Source: Bacteroidaceae bacterium (lineage in GTDB: Bacteria > Bacteroidota > Bacteroidia > Bacteroidales > Bacteroidaceae). From it: a stretch of 6,096 nucleotides of DNA. The stretch covers positions 1-6,096 of the forward strand of contig JAQVXN010000124.1 of assembly GCA_028709135.1 (NCBI GenBank), read 5' to 3'. The translations under genes were made by a program, and so were the position numbers. The notes under the pieces are model-generated. The model worked only from the letters and a program-made list of their open reading frames with translations, did no database searches and was not told the origin of the DNA. Numbering within the stretch: the stretch's first letter is position 1; every line of letters starts with the position of its first letter. This document shows positions 1-6,096 of this stretch, piece after piece.

Positions 1-85
1 CATCGTAGCTCATTTCAAACTCTTGGCCATCACTGTTGCGAACAAGTGCGGTTATGCTGCCCAGGTGGTCGGTAAACACCCAATA
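1..85 (-). other. Start of the RHS repeat-associated core signature (DHLGS)
   Basis: The last visible residues of the giant protein (from about 1731) read YWVFTDHLGSITALV, then an NSDGQEFEMSYD stretch that stops at the window edge. This matches the RHS repeat-associated core domain (TIGR03696 type), whose consensus is Y-x-x-D-H-L-G-S followed by a Gly-containing turn and YD-x-x-G. In RHS toxins the core ends shortly after this point, the chain may be cut autoproteolytically, and the variable C-terminal domain begins. That junction therefore probably lies within roughly a hundred codons beyond base 1. This is an expectation from the family, not something seen. Confidence 0.88.
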
Positions 86-3000
86 CCATTCCCTGCCTGC
101 TGTGTTTGACGAGGCTACAACTATGGCTGTAAGGCCTTCCGGTGAGGTAATGTAATTGATGGTATCCGTTTTTTGTTCAAAGATAATGATTTCGGTGGTG
201 CCGGATATGAACTTTTTCTCTTTTATCAATTGATTAATGTTATTTTTAATTGAATATAGTTTTTGTTTTATACGCTGGCTTCCCAATCCGTAAGTTATTT
301 CAAGCCGGTATTCCTCAGATGTCAGTGTGTCAATTTTGTTATAACTGTTGTAACTTGCCTTTTGTGTTTGCGTTAATGCCGAAGGTGCATTGGACACAAG
401 AGTCATTTCTGATGGCTGATATGGCGAAGGCTCAGCGTATGTAAATGTACCTGCATCGTTTTTACTCCGCATATTGCTCATGGCATCGTACTGAAAATAT
501 CTGGTATAAGTGCCATTACGATAGACTGCCGTAAGCTGATTGCGATTATCGTACGAAAAATGTTCATTAAGGCTGGTGTTGCCCGAAGTGTAAAGATGAT
601 TAAACCTGTCAGTCATATTGCCGGCGGCATTGTATTTATATTCAAAAGACTGTATGTCTTTACAATATATTGACTTGAGAAGTCCGGTTTCGGGGTAATA
701 CTCTCGTGTAGTTTCATAAAGCGAGCCTTTGCGGCTGTTTGAGAGTTGCCCGCGATGGTTGTATTCTGGCTTATCCCATACCACAAGCCCTTGTTGCTCA
801 TTAATTATTTTTGTTAAGTAACCTGCATCGTTGTAGCTATATTTTAGTTCGATGCCTGTGGGGTAAACAATCGATGATTGACGACCTAGCACATCGTATT
901 CAAATTCGGTATAACTTGTTTGGTTGTCGAAGGTTTCTCCAATTTTCGCCACCCTGTAAAAGTTTGTAGCATCATAAAAAATTTTACGTCTTTGCCCTGA
1001 TTGTTCTTCGTAATCGGTTAATCCTATCATTCCTGATGCAGTGTGATAGGCCTTGCTCATGTATTCTTCTGTATTGTCGGGGTTTAGCCACGAAGTCAAC
1101 CTTCCCAGAACATCATAGTAATACTCAACCCTGTTGTTTCTCTCATCTTTTGTATATATCAACTGGTTATACGGGTCGTAACGCCATTGGTTTGTTCCAT
1201 GCGAAGGATCGGTAACAGTTATTTTATTTCCCTTTTTATCATAGTTTAAAGTAATGGTTGTAGCAGGGTTTGAGTTAACTTTTGTAGTCTCAAGCATGCC
1301 ATTGCTATAATAGGTATAGTCAACATACTTGCCTTCCGCATCAGCAGATTTAATTTTACGACCTGCGGCATCGGTTGTTACGGTATTGCTTTCAGGCCCG
1401 GGGCCGCTGGTGGTAATGGTTCGTCCATTATATACAATGTTTGTAATTAGGTTTCCCGGTGTTGTAATTTTAACCGGTCTGTTTAAATCATCAAACTCAG
1501 ATATGGCTAACAACGAGTTTTCACCAGGAAAATATGGTTCGCTTACCTGATGCAAACGTCCGAAGCGGTCGTATGATTTGTCAATGTAAATTTTATTGCC
1601 GTCCTGATTGTAAGTTACAGTTCTGATTTCCCTTCCAAGTGCATCAAAAAAAGTTATTGCAGGTAGCGAACCAGAAGCACATTGCCAGTTGTACCAGAGG
1701 GCTTTTTTGTTATCTGGGGCATCTTCATGATCCTTTGCCCATCTGTTTACACTTGCGACTCTTGTACTGTCATAAAATCTGGTTTCTTTAAGATTGCCGG
1801 CATTGTCATAAAAATATCTGGTTTCATGCCCATTTACATCTATTTTTTTCGTTAGCTTCCCAGTAACTATATTAAAGACATTTTCGGTATAATGTCCTGC
1901 CGTATTTGTAACACCTGACAAGAATCTGTAACCGTATTCAGGTTTGTAATGAAACGTTTCAGTTCTTGCAGCAAGCGGTTTCAGGTAATCTGGTGCTGAT
2001 ATCTTTTTAAAAGTAACCAACCCTAAAGTGTTATATACGAACTCTGTCTTAACTGACAATGTATCACCTGAATTGGCCCATGTACTTTTTAAAAGCGGAA
2101 AAGATGAATGACCTTTTGGGTAATATTCGTTGTTAATCTTTTCATCCTTTGTGGCTTCATCTTTTTGTTTATGTGTTATTATAGTAAGTGTTGGAACAGT
2201 CAGAACCCATTCATCCAGCCAATCATATTTAAAAACAGTAGTAACAGCCTTTTCATATTTAAAGGAAGATGTTGGATCTTCAGCATTTAGGTTCTCTTCA
2301 TCCGAATAGGCTCGCTCATTATTAGGGTTTCCGTATATATACCCATTCTGATCATAAGATGAAACAGCTCTCTGAGTTTTGATAAATCCACCGTTAAGGT
2401 CCCATTCACGGGTGTGAACCTGGGTAAGATATGGTGCTATTCTGAAAGGATATCCCACAAAGCTGTTAAAAATCGTCCATTTGGACTCAGATTCAGTTAA
2501 TAAACGTGGTGTTGTTCCATTGAATTTAACCGAATTTTTTACAGGCAAGGTTGCGATATAATTGTTTGTTGCAAATATCTCATTAATAGTTTCTTTAGTG
2601 ATTTTTGAATCAGGATCGCTTTCGGTTACTTTCATAAAACCCAGAAAGCCTTTGCCATGTAAATGAATTTTTGCACCCTCGTAAAAATAATTCTTGGTTC
2701 TATGTAGTAATGGTTCATTTACATTCGCCTCTTCATATGCAACTATTCTGCTTACGATTGGGGAGGGCACATTAATATCTGCAAAAGGAAATACTGCATC
2801 GTTATACTTCTTGTATATATTGTCATTATTTCTTAGATACGCGTAAGAGACTTTCGTTTCATTGTTGTATTCATCTTTAAATTTTGATATTAATGAACCA
2901 GTATTGTTACTGTAAATACAATGACTGTCTAAATGCATTTGCGCTGTGGTTTTATTTTTGTACATAAAAAGCATGTCATTGATTCCATCCCCGTTATAAT

Positions 3001-5275
3001 CAGTAATCATATCACACAAATCAATAAACTCATGGTTTGAAGAATATCCTTTTATAACGGTACTAATTGAAGCTGCTAATCTGTTTCCATTTGAAAAATA
3101 AATGGTATTGTAATATGAAGTGTCGTGTTTTAAAGAGTTAGGATCAAATTCATAATGCAGATATCTTTCTGAAATATCAGCATACCCATCTCCATTATAA
3201 TCTTTAACTGAATATTTTATATTATTGTGGTCTAGGCATTCACTCCCAAGTGGCTTGAGAGGACAATCTAAATATTCAAGTTTTTCTCCATCGTTTAAAG
3301 CAGCTTTCCATGTATGATTGTATTCCATTTGCCACATAAGATCGCAGTACCCATCGGCATTAAAATCACCCCAATAAATAATACTATTAGAAGGATCTGG
3401 GATGTCAAGTCGACCAATAAATTCAACTTTCGCCCAACTGTTTGAAAAATCATATTGGAAGATTTTAATAGCTCCAGCGTTAAAATCACCTCCATTGTCA
3501 ATTAAAATTAACTCTGGTAAACCATCTGCAGTCATATCTCTTGTTTCAAAAGTACAAATGTGACCATAAAGATTTTCGAATGGTAAACAATCATATTTGG
3601 TTACACTATATCCATTTGTAAAATCAAAAACAAATGTATAGAGCATTGAGTGTGCATTGCTATGGTCTCTATCAACTATCCCAACTTCTGATTTCCCATC
3701 TCCATTAAAATCAGCAGTAAAAATTTTTAATTTATTTATTTTCTGGTCAACATAAAAGTTCGCGTGTTTAGTAAAACCATTTCCATTTGAAACCCATGGA
3801 TTTAAATCGGTTCTTCTGTCATTGCTAAGTGCCTTTTTTACCATAATTACATCAGCTATCATATCACCATTTATATCACAAGGATAAAAGCCGACAAATT
3901 CTTCGTTAGGCAAATTCCCAGATTCAATAAGAGAAAAGCTATCGTTGGTATTTTGCTTGTATAATCTGTAGCCAACCACTTTGCCCGGGTTACTTTCCCA
4001 GGTGTAAACAATTAAAATATCGGCAAGTCCATCACCTGTAAAATCTGTCATTACTGTTTTTGCGGGATCATATGCAAAGAACTGCCCATCATATTCGTAT
4101 CGGTATTCAATTCCGGTAATTGTTCTCTTATCATGTAAACTAGGTGTTTTGTATTCAAAACTTAGTGGGTTTGTTTTATATTTTGAATTATTGTTGTATT
4201 CCAGGAAAATAGAATTTAATCTTAATGGTTGCCCTTGAATGTGTCCAAATATATATTTATATTGCACTTGATTATTTACTTTAATCCCGATTTCTGTTAT
4301 CTTTTTAGAAAGAACAGATTTTTTGCCAGGTAAAATGTAATTTAAAATGGTAGAAATACTACCCCTGTCTTCATTAGATATTACAACTTCTATAGGATGC
4401 GCAATACCCATATCCAGATTCCCTCCATATAAAATTCTGGAAATACCAAATTCACCGTTTTCATTATCCTCAAAATACTCAAAATCAATGGAATTTCCAT
4501 ACCTGTCACTTATTTTATTAACAAGCCAGGTTCTTATTGTTGGTGAATTATTAAGTTCAATTTTTGAGTCTTCGGTAAAACCATACTTTATTATTTGTCC
4601 GCTTTTTGTATACACTTCAAAAGAAACAGGATCATTAAGCCTGTCGTTATATGAAATAATTTTTGAATAAGTTTCTATTTCAGTTCTGTATTCAGTTCTG
4701 TAATCTGAAAGTTGAGCCACTACATACAATCTGTTTCCATCAAGTGCAAAATTATCAAGATAGTCATAACGAATATTCCTGATAAGACCATCATTAAACA
4801 AATTACTGCCAGTTCTGGTTATTGATGATAAGCCAGATAAATTCCAGCCATAACCCAGAAAACTGTTACCTCCTTGACTACTGTAATCAATAGATAATGC
4901 AGGTTTCATTCCATTTATTCCTTCAGGTAGTTTAACAGGTATAGAATAGTTAGCGGCACCGCTTTGTGAAACGGAGAATGCTCCACCCATTGTTCCGACT
5001 ATTCCCTTATCGTCCTCATTTGGCCCACCAAACTCCCCCTCCACCGGCGGAAACACCATAAACGGGTCTATTTTGGCATGAAAAACATCGCTTTTGGTAT
5101 TGGCTTTGTAACCAAAACCATTGATCATATCTATGTATTGACTGGCTTGATACTCCTGTTGCCCATAAATTTGTTCCTTCAGGGTAAAAGTGGGTGCCTG
5201 CTGCTGTCCAAACCCCTGCGTGCCAGGTTGCAGGTTTGCTGCCACAACAATAAATAACCAGAAATATTTTTTCAT
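1..5275 (-). CDS. Giant secreted SpvB / FG-GAP / YD-repeat RHS protein (TcB-TcC-like), C-terminus outside the window
   Basis: The frame is open without a stop for 1758 codons from the ATG at 5275 to base 1. An in-frame TAA five codons upstream (5288-5290) makes this the first possible ATG. Seen in order: a signal peptide (residues 1 to about 24; KK, then YFWLFIVVAANL, no lipobox Cys); an SpvB-type domain (about 99-155 and beyond; SGAANYSIPV, PALSIDYSSQGG, GYGWNLSGLSSITR); seven FG-GAP motifs (411-767); a TcB-like middle region with HGKGFLGFMKV (873-883); YD repeats (about 1156-1606); and the RHS core signature DHLGS (1736-1740). In known families this order builds a hollow RHS cocoon enclosing a C-terminal effector, with a beta-propeller gate. 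The protein is probably exported to the periplasm or cell surface. Its variable tip, and any C-terminal sorting domain, lie beyond base 1. A toxin role is inferred from architecture; a wall-associated or adhesive role is possible. Confidence 0.95.
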   Translation of the reverse strand, partial: MKKYFWLFIVVAANLQPGTQGFGQQQAPTFTLKEQIYGQQEYQASQYIDMINGFGYKANTKSDVFHAKIDPFMVFPPVEGEFGGPNEDDKGIVGTMGGAFSVSQSGAANYSIPVKLPEGINGMKPALSIDYSSQGGNSFLGYGWNLSGLSSITRTGSNLFNDGLIRNIRYDYLDNFALDGNRLYVVAQLSDYRTEYRTEIETYSKIISYNDRLNDPVSFEVYTKSGQIIKYGFTEDSKIELNNSPTIRTWLVNKISDRYGNSIDFEYFEDNENGEFGISRILYGGNLDMGIAHPIEVVISNEDRGSISTILNYILPGKKSVLSKKITEIGIKVNNQVQYKYIFGHIQGQPLRLNSIFLEYNNNSKYKTNPLSFEYKTPSLHDKRTITGIEYRYEYDGQFFAYDPAKTVMTDFTGDGLADILIVYTWESNPGKVVGYRLYKQNTNDSFSLIESGNLPNEEFVGFYPCDINGDMIADVIMVKKALSNDRRTDLNPWVSNGNGFTKHANFYVDQKINKLKIFTADFNGDGKSEVGIVDRDHSNAHSMLYTFVFDFTNGYSVTKYDCLPFENLYGHICTFETRDMTADGLPELILIDNGGDFNAGAIKIFQYDFSNSWAKVEFIGRLDIPDPSNSIIYWGDFNADGYCDLMWQMEYNHTWKAALNDGEKLEYLDCPLKPLGSECLDHNNIKYSVKDYNGDGYADISERYLHYEFDPNSLKHDTSYYNTIYFSNGNRLAASISTVIKGYSSNHEFIDLCDMITDYNGDGINDMLFMYKNKTTAQMHLDSHCIYSNNTGSLISKFKDEYNNETKVSYAYLRNNDNIYKKYNDAVFPFADINVPSPIVSRIVAYEEANVNEPLLHRTKNYFYEGAKIHLHGKGFLGFMKVTESDPDSKITKETINEIFATNNYIATLPVKNSVKFNGTTPRLLTESESKWTIFNSFVGYPFRIAPYLTQVHTREWDLNGGFIKTQRAVSSYDQNGYIYGNPNNERAYSDEENLNAEDPTSSFKYEKAVTTVFKYDWLDEWVLTVPTLTIITHKQKDEATKDEKINNEYYPKGHSSFPLLKSTWANSGDTLSVKTEFVYNTLGLVTFKKISAPDYLKPLAARTETFHYKPEYGYRFLSGVTNTAGHYTENVFNIVTGKLTKKIDVNGHETRYFYDNAGNLKETRFYDSTRVASVNRWAKDHEDAPDNKKALWYNWQCASGSLPAITFFDALGREIRTVTYNQDGNKIYIDKSYDRFGRLHQVSEPYFPGENSLLAISEFDDLNRPVKITTPGNLITNIVYNGRTITTSGPGPESNTVTTDAAGRKIKSADAEGKYVDYTYYSNGMLETTKVNSNPATTITLNYDKKGNKITVTDPSHGTNQWRYDPYNQLIYTKDERNNRVEYYYDVLGRLTSWLNPDNTEEYMSKAYHTASGMIGLTDYEEQSGQRRKIFYDATNFYRVAKIGETFDNQTSYTEFEYDVLGRQSSIVYPTGIELKYSYNDAGYLTKIINEQQGLVVWDKPEYNHRGQLSNSRKGSLYETTREYYPETGLLKSIYCKDIQSFEYKYNAAGNMTDRFNHLYTSGNTSLNEHFSYDNRNQLTAVYRNGTYTRYFQYDAMSNMRSKNDAGTFTYAEPSPYQPSEMTLVSNAPSALTQTQKASYNSYNKIDTLTSEEYRLEITYGLGSQRIKQKLYSIKNNINQLIKEKKFISGTTEIIIFEQKTDTINYITSPEGLTAIVVASSNTAGREWYWVFTDHLGSITALVRNSDGQEFEMSYD
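458..1810 (-). repeat. YD (RHS) repeat array of about eleven recognisable copies
   Basis: YD-type motifs (Y-D/N-x-x-G-x-L, often with G-R or G-N) have their Asp/Asn at residues 1157, 1236, 1346, 1367, 1388, 1461, 1482, 1506, 1549, 1576 and 1597. Examples are YDNAGNLKET, YDRFGRLHQV, YDVLGRLTSW, YDVLGRQSSI, YNDAGYLTKI and YNAAGNMTDR. Neighbouring copies are often exactly 21 residues apart (1346-1367-1388, 1461-1482, 1576-1597), the period typical of RHS strands. The wider gaps probably hold degenerate copies. Such repeats spiral into the wall of the hollow RHS shell. Copies 1576 and 1597 lack the usual Gly (DNRNQL, DAMSNM). Confidence 0.9.
2975..4045 (-). repeat. Seven FG-GAP/VCBS-type motifs, probable beta-propeller
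   Basis: Seven copies of a D-x-N/T-G/A-D-G-x-x-D/E motif are readable in the giant protein, with first Asp at residues 411, 467, 522, 580, 637, 692 and 759. They are DFTGDGLAD, DINGDMIAD, DFNGDGKSE, DMTADGLPE, DFNADGYCD, DYNGDGYAD and DYNGDGIND. Spacings are 56, 55, 58, 57, 55 and 67 residues, which fits one motif per propeller blade. The acidic loop resembles EF-hand-like calcium sites in integrin-type FG-GAP propellers. In TcB proteins a propeller in this position forms the gate and docking surface of the cocoon. Whether the fold has six, seven or more blades cannot be read from the sequence. Confidence 0.85.
4680..4703 (-). repeat. 12-bp tandem duplication inside the RHS gene
   Basis: Two adjacent 12-bp units (4680-4691 and 4692-4703, plus-strand tcagttctgta followed by t or a) differ only at the last base. 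They encode the doubled peptide YRTEYRTE at about residues 191-198, downstream of the SpvB signature. The length is a multiple of three, so the frame is kept. It looks like a recent slippage event. Confidence 0.75.
4811..4981 (-). other. SpvB-type N-terminal signature of the giant RHS protein
   Basis: Residues about 99-155 match the conserved opening of SpvB/TcaC-type proteins. A Gly-Ala-Ala followed by YSIPV and a PEG turn leads into PALSIDYSS, then GGNSFLGYGWNLSGLSSITR. The Gly-x-Gly-Trp and the terminal Ile-x-Arg are the family hallmarks. Further matches follow downstream, such as FALDGNRLYVV near residue 175 and DRYGNSIDFEY. In ABC toxins this segment is the N-terminal part of the TcB shell. 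The ADP-ribosyltransferase half found in Salmonella SpvB is not present here: the protein runs into FG-GAP repeats instead. Confidence 0.88.
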
Positions 5276-5365
5276 GTCAATAGCCTGTTAAGTTAATGAT
5301 GACATTTCCTGTTTTCAGGGTTGCTGGTATTTTATTCCGGCTCTGCCTGAAAATTAAAGTTGTGT
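5276..5365. other. 90-bp intergenic spacer before the giant RHS gene
   Basis: This gap separates the stop of the small T9SS protein from the start of the RHS gene. No Shine-Dalgarno sequence is visible ahead of the ATG at 5275. A short perfect inverted repeat (CCTG-tttt-CAGG, 5308-5319) has only a 4-bp stem and no following U-tract, so it is not a convincing terminator. A weak match to the Bacteroidota -7 element (TAATTTTC on the minus strand, 5349-5356) has no -33 TTTG partner. Co-transcription with the upstream genes is the simplest reading. Confidence 0.5.
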
Positions 5366-5803
5366 TTACTGCTTAATTATTTTATAAACCTGATATATTT
5401 CGGGTGCTTTTATCATGAGGTAATAGACCCCACGCCCCTGATGGGTGATATCAATGGTATTTGAAAGACCACTGGTCTTCCCGTTCATTACCTGACGGCC
5501 ATTTTGATCGGTGAGGGAATACGTTGACGGGCCTTCACTCATTTCCAGAAATTCGATGTTGATTAATCCATAGGTAGGATTGGGATAAACTTTTACAAGA
5601 TTATCGCCGGTTATTTTATCAGTGATGGTTCCAGCCTTAAAAAGCGAATCAACTTCGGCTTCGGTACTCTTTTTAGTATCGAGATACCTTAGCACCCTGT
5701 TTCCTGCCAAATCATATTCAAAATTCACGATTTGCTGTGCGCATAGCGCAGATGAAAGAAAAACCAATATCAGCAAGGGCAATATATATCTAACAGCTTT
5801 CAT
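5366..5803 (-). CDS. Small secreted protein with one YD-type motif and a T9SS type A sorting domain
   Basis: This complete 145-residue protein starts with a clear signal peptide (residues 1 to about 22; KAVRYILPLLILVFLSSALCAQ). The Cys lies at 21 but Leu precedes it, so it is not a standard lipobox. Directly after the cleavage region comes one YD-type motif, FEYDLAGNRVLRYLD (28-42). A short linker rich in charged residues follows. A type A T9SS C-terminal domain occupies about 69-145: VYPNPTYG (72-79), INIEF, YSLTDQNGRQV, GVYYLMI and the final YKIIK. Such domains direct export through the outer membrane and are then usually cleaved, with attachment to A-LPS. Removing both signals would leave only about 45 residues of mature protein. 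It lies 27 bp after the tail-fibre-like gene and 90 bp before the RHS gene. It may be an accessory of the RHS protein or a cut-down relic of a YD-repeat protein; its function is unknown. Confidence 0.93.
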   Translation of the reverse strand: MKAVRYILPLLILVFLSSALCAQQIVNFEYDLAGNRVLRYLDTKKSTEAEVDSLFKAGTITDKITGDNLVKVYPNPTYGLINIEFLEMSEGPSTYSLTDQNGRQVMNGKTSGLSNTIDITHQGRGVYYLMIKAPEIYQVYKIIKQ

Positions 5804-5830
5804 AATGATAAGGGTTTGGGTGAACTGAAA

Positions 5831-6096
5831 TTACTTTCTGATCTCGTCTAATTGCCGTTGAAGTTCAATCACATACAAAGTCAACTCCTCAATTTTTGTA
5901 AGCAGCAGGGCGTTCATCTGGCCTAGATTTATCCCGTCGGCTGCTACGGTGGCCGCGCTGGGTACGCCCGGCAAATGGCCATTGGCTGTTATAAAATCAG
6001 CAACCTCGTTAATACCCGGAAGTTTATGATCGGCAGTAAACACGTAATCAGGCCAGGCCGACTTCAACATCACCTTAACCTCTTCGGCTAGTATGC
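5831..6096 (-). CDS. C-terminal end of a tail-fibre-like protein (start outside the window)
   Basis: The frame is open to the right edge, so 87 C-terminal residues are seen, starting ILAEEVKV. They match a C-terminal module that is frequent in Bacteroidota tail-fibre-like or beta-structured surface proteins: WPDYVF, then a KLPGINEVADFI segment, GHLPGVPSA, GINLGQMN, and a terminal helix (LLLTKIEELTLYVIELQRQL) that looks like a coiled coil. By analogy with peptidase S74-type tail-spike ends, this module may trimerise or help fold the protein, but no catalytic residues can be checked here. A GTG at 6073 is an internal codon, not a likely start, because conserved sequence continues upstream of it. 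The next gene follows after 27 bp in the same frame, which suggests an operon. The function of the missing N-terminal part is unknown. Confidence 0.88.
   Translation of the reverse strand, partial: ILAEEVKVMLKSAWPDYVFTADHKLPGINEVADFITANGHLPGVPSAATVAADGINLGQMNALLLTKIEELTLYVIELQRQLDEIRK

Noticed and set aside
250..444. Plus-strand open frame of 64 codons (and similar frames at 1329-1550, 2108-2290 and 5622-5828)
   Set aside because: All lie antisense to clear minus-strand coding sequence and show no family motif.
3295..3501. Minus-strand open frame of 68 codons (and a similar one at 613-801)
   Set aside because: These are out-of-frame shadows inside the RHS gene, whose own frame carries FG-GAP and YD motifs across the same bases.
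4347..4670. Plus-strand open frame of 107 codons
   Set aside because: It lies wholly antisense to the well-supported RHS gene, has no recognisable domain, and is rich in Ser, Leu and Ile as expected for a shadow frame of an AT-rich gene.
5308..5319. CCTG-tttt-CAGG inverted repeat as a terminator
   Set aside because: The stem is only 4 bp and no T-run follows it on the minus strand.
5277..5365. Open frame on the minus strand ending ATLKTGNVIINLTGY just before the RHS start
   Set aside because: It has no ATG, GTG or TTG start after the preceding in-frame stop and is only about 30 codons long, a length that is often open by chance.
5349..5380. Bacteroidota-type promoter (-33 TTTG, -7 TAnnTTTG) ahead of the RHS gene
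   Set aside because: Only a one-mismatch -7-like element (TAATTTTC) is present and no TTTG lies at the right distance upstream.
5801..5833. Possible read-through fusion of the tail-fibre-like gene and the T9SS gene, which share a frame and are separated by one TAA
   Set aside because: The downstream protein begins with a complete signal peptide at its own ATG, so separate translation and export is far more likely.
6071..6073. GTG at 6073 as the start of the tail-fibre-like gene
   Set aside because: The frame stays open to the window edge, and the codons upstream (ILAEEVK) belong to the conserved C-terminal module.

Overview
The window looks like part of a chromosome from a member of the Bacteroidota. 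The small secreted protein carries a type IX secretion (T9SS) type A C-terminal sorting domain, which is restricted to that phylum. The tail-fibre-like C-terminal module and the SpvB/FG-GAP/YD-repeat architecture of the giant protein are also common there. None of the three start codons or gene junctions has a clear Shine-Dalgarno sequence, as is usual in the phylum. No species can be named from this sequence.

All convincing coding sequence is on the minus strand, so the genes read from right to left. From 6096 to 5831 lies the C-terminal end of a tail-fibre-like protein whose start is outside the window. After 27 bp comes a complete 145-residue secreted protein (5803 to 5366) with a signal peptide, one YD-type motif and a T9SS sorting domain. 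After another 90 bp a giant RHS/YD-repeat protein begins at 5275. Its frame stays open to base 1, so at least 1758 residues are present and its C-terminus is outside the window.

The giant protein reads in order: signal peptide, SpvB-type N-terminal domain, seven evenly spaced FG-GAP (calcium-binding-type) motifs, a TcB-like middle region with the GKGFLGF motif, about eleven YD repeats, and the start of the RHS core signature (DHLGS). This is the layout of the TcB plus TcC cocoon of ABC toxin complexes in a single exported polypeptide. In such proteins the variable C-terminal tip follows the RHS core. Here the tip and any immunity gene would lie beyond base 1, so toxin function cannot be confirmed.

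Spacing and orientation suggest that the three genes form one transcription unit making surface-exposed or secreted products. The small YD/T9SS protein beside a giant YD-repeat protein is the most interesting association. No RNA genes, CRISPR arrays, insertion sequences, origins or clear terminators were seen.
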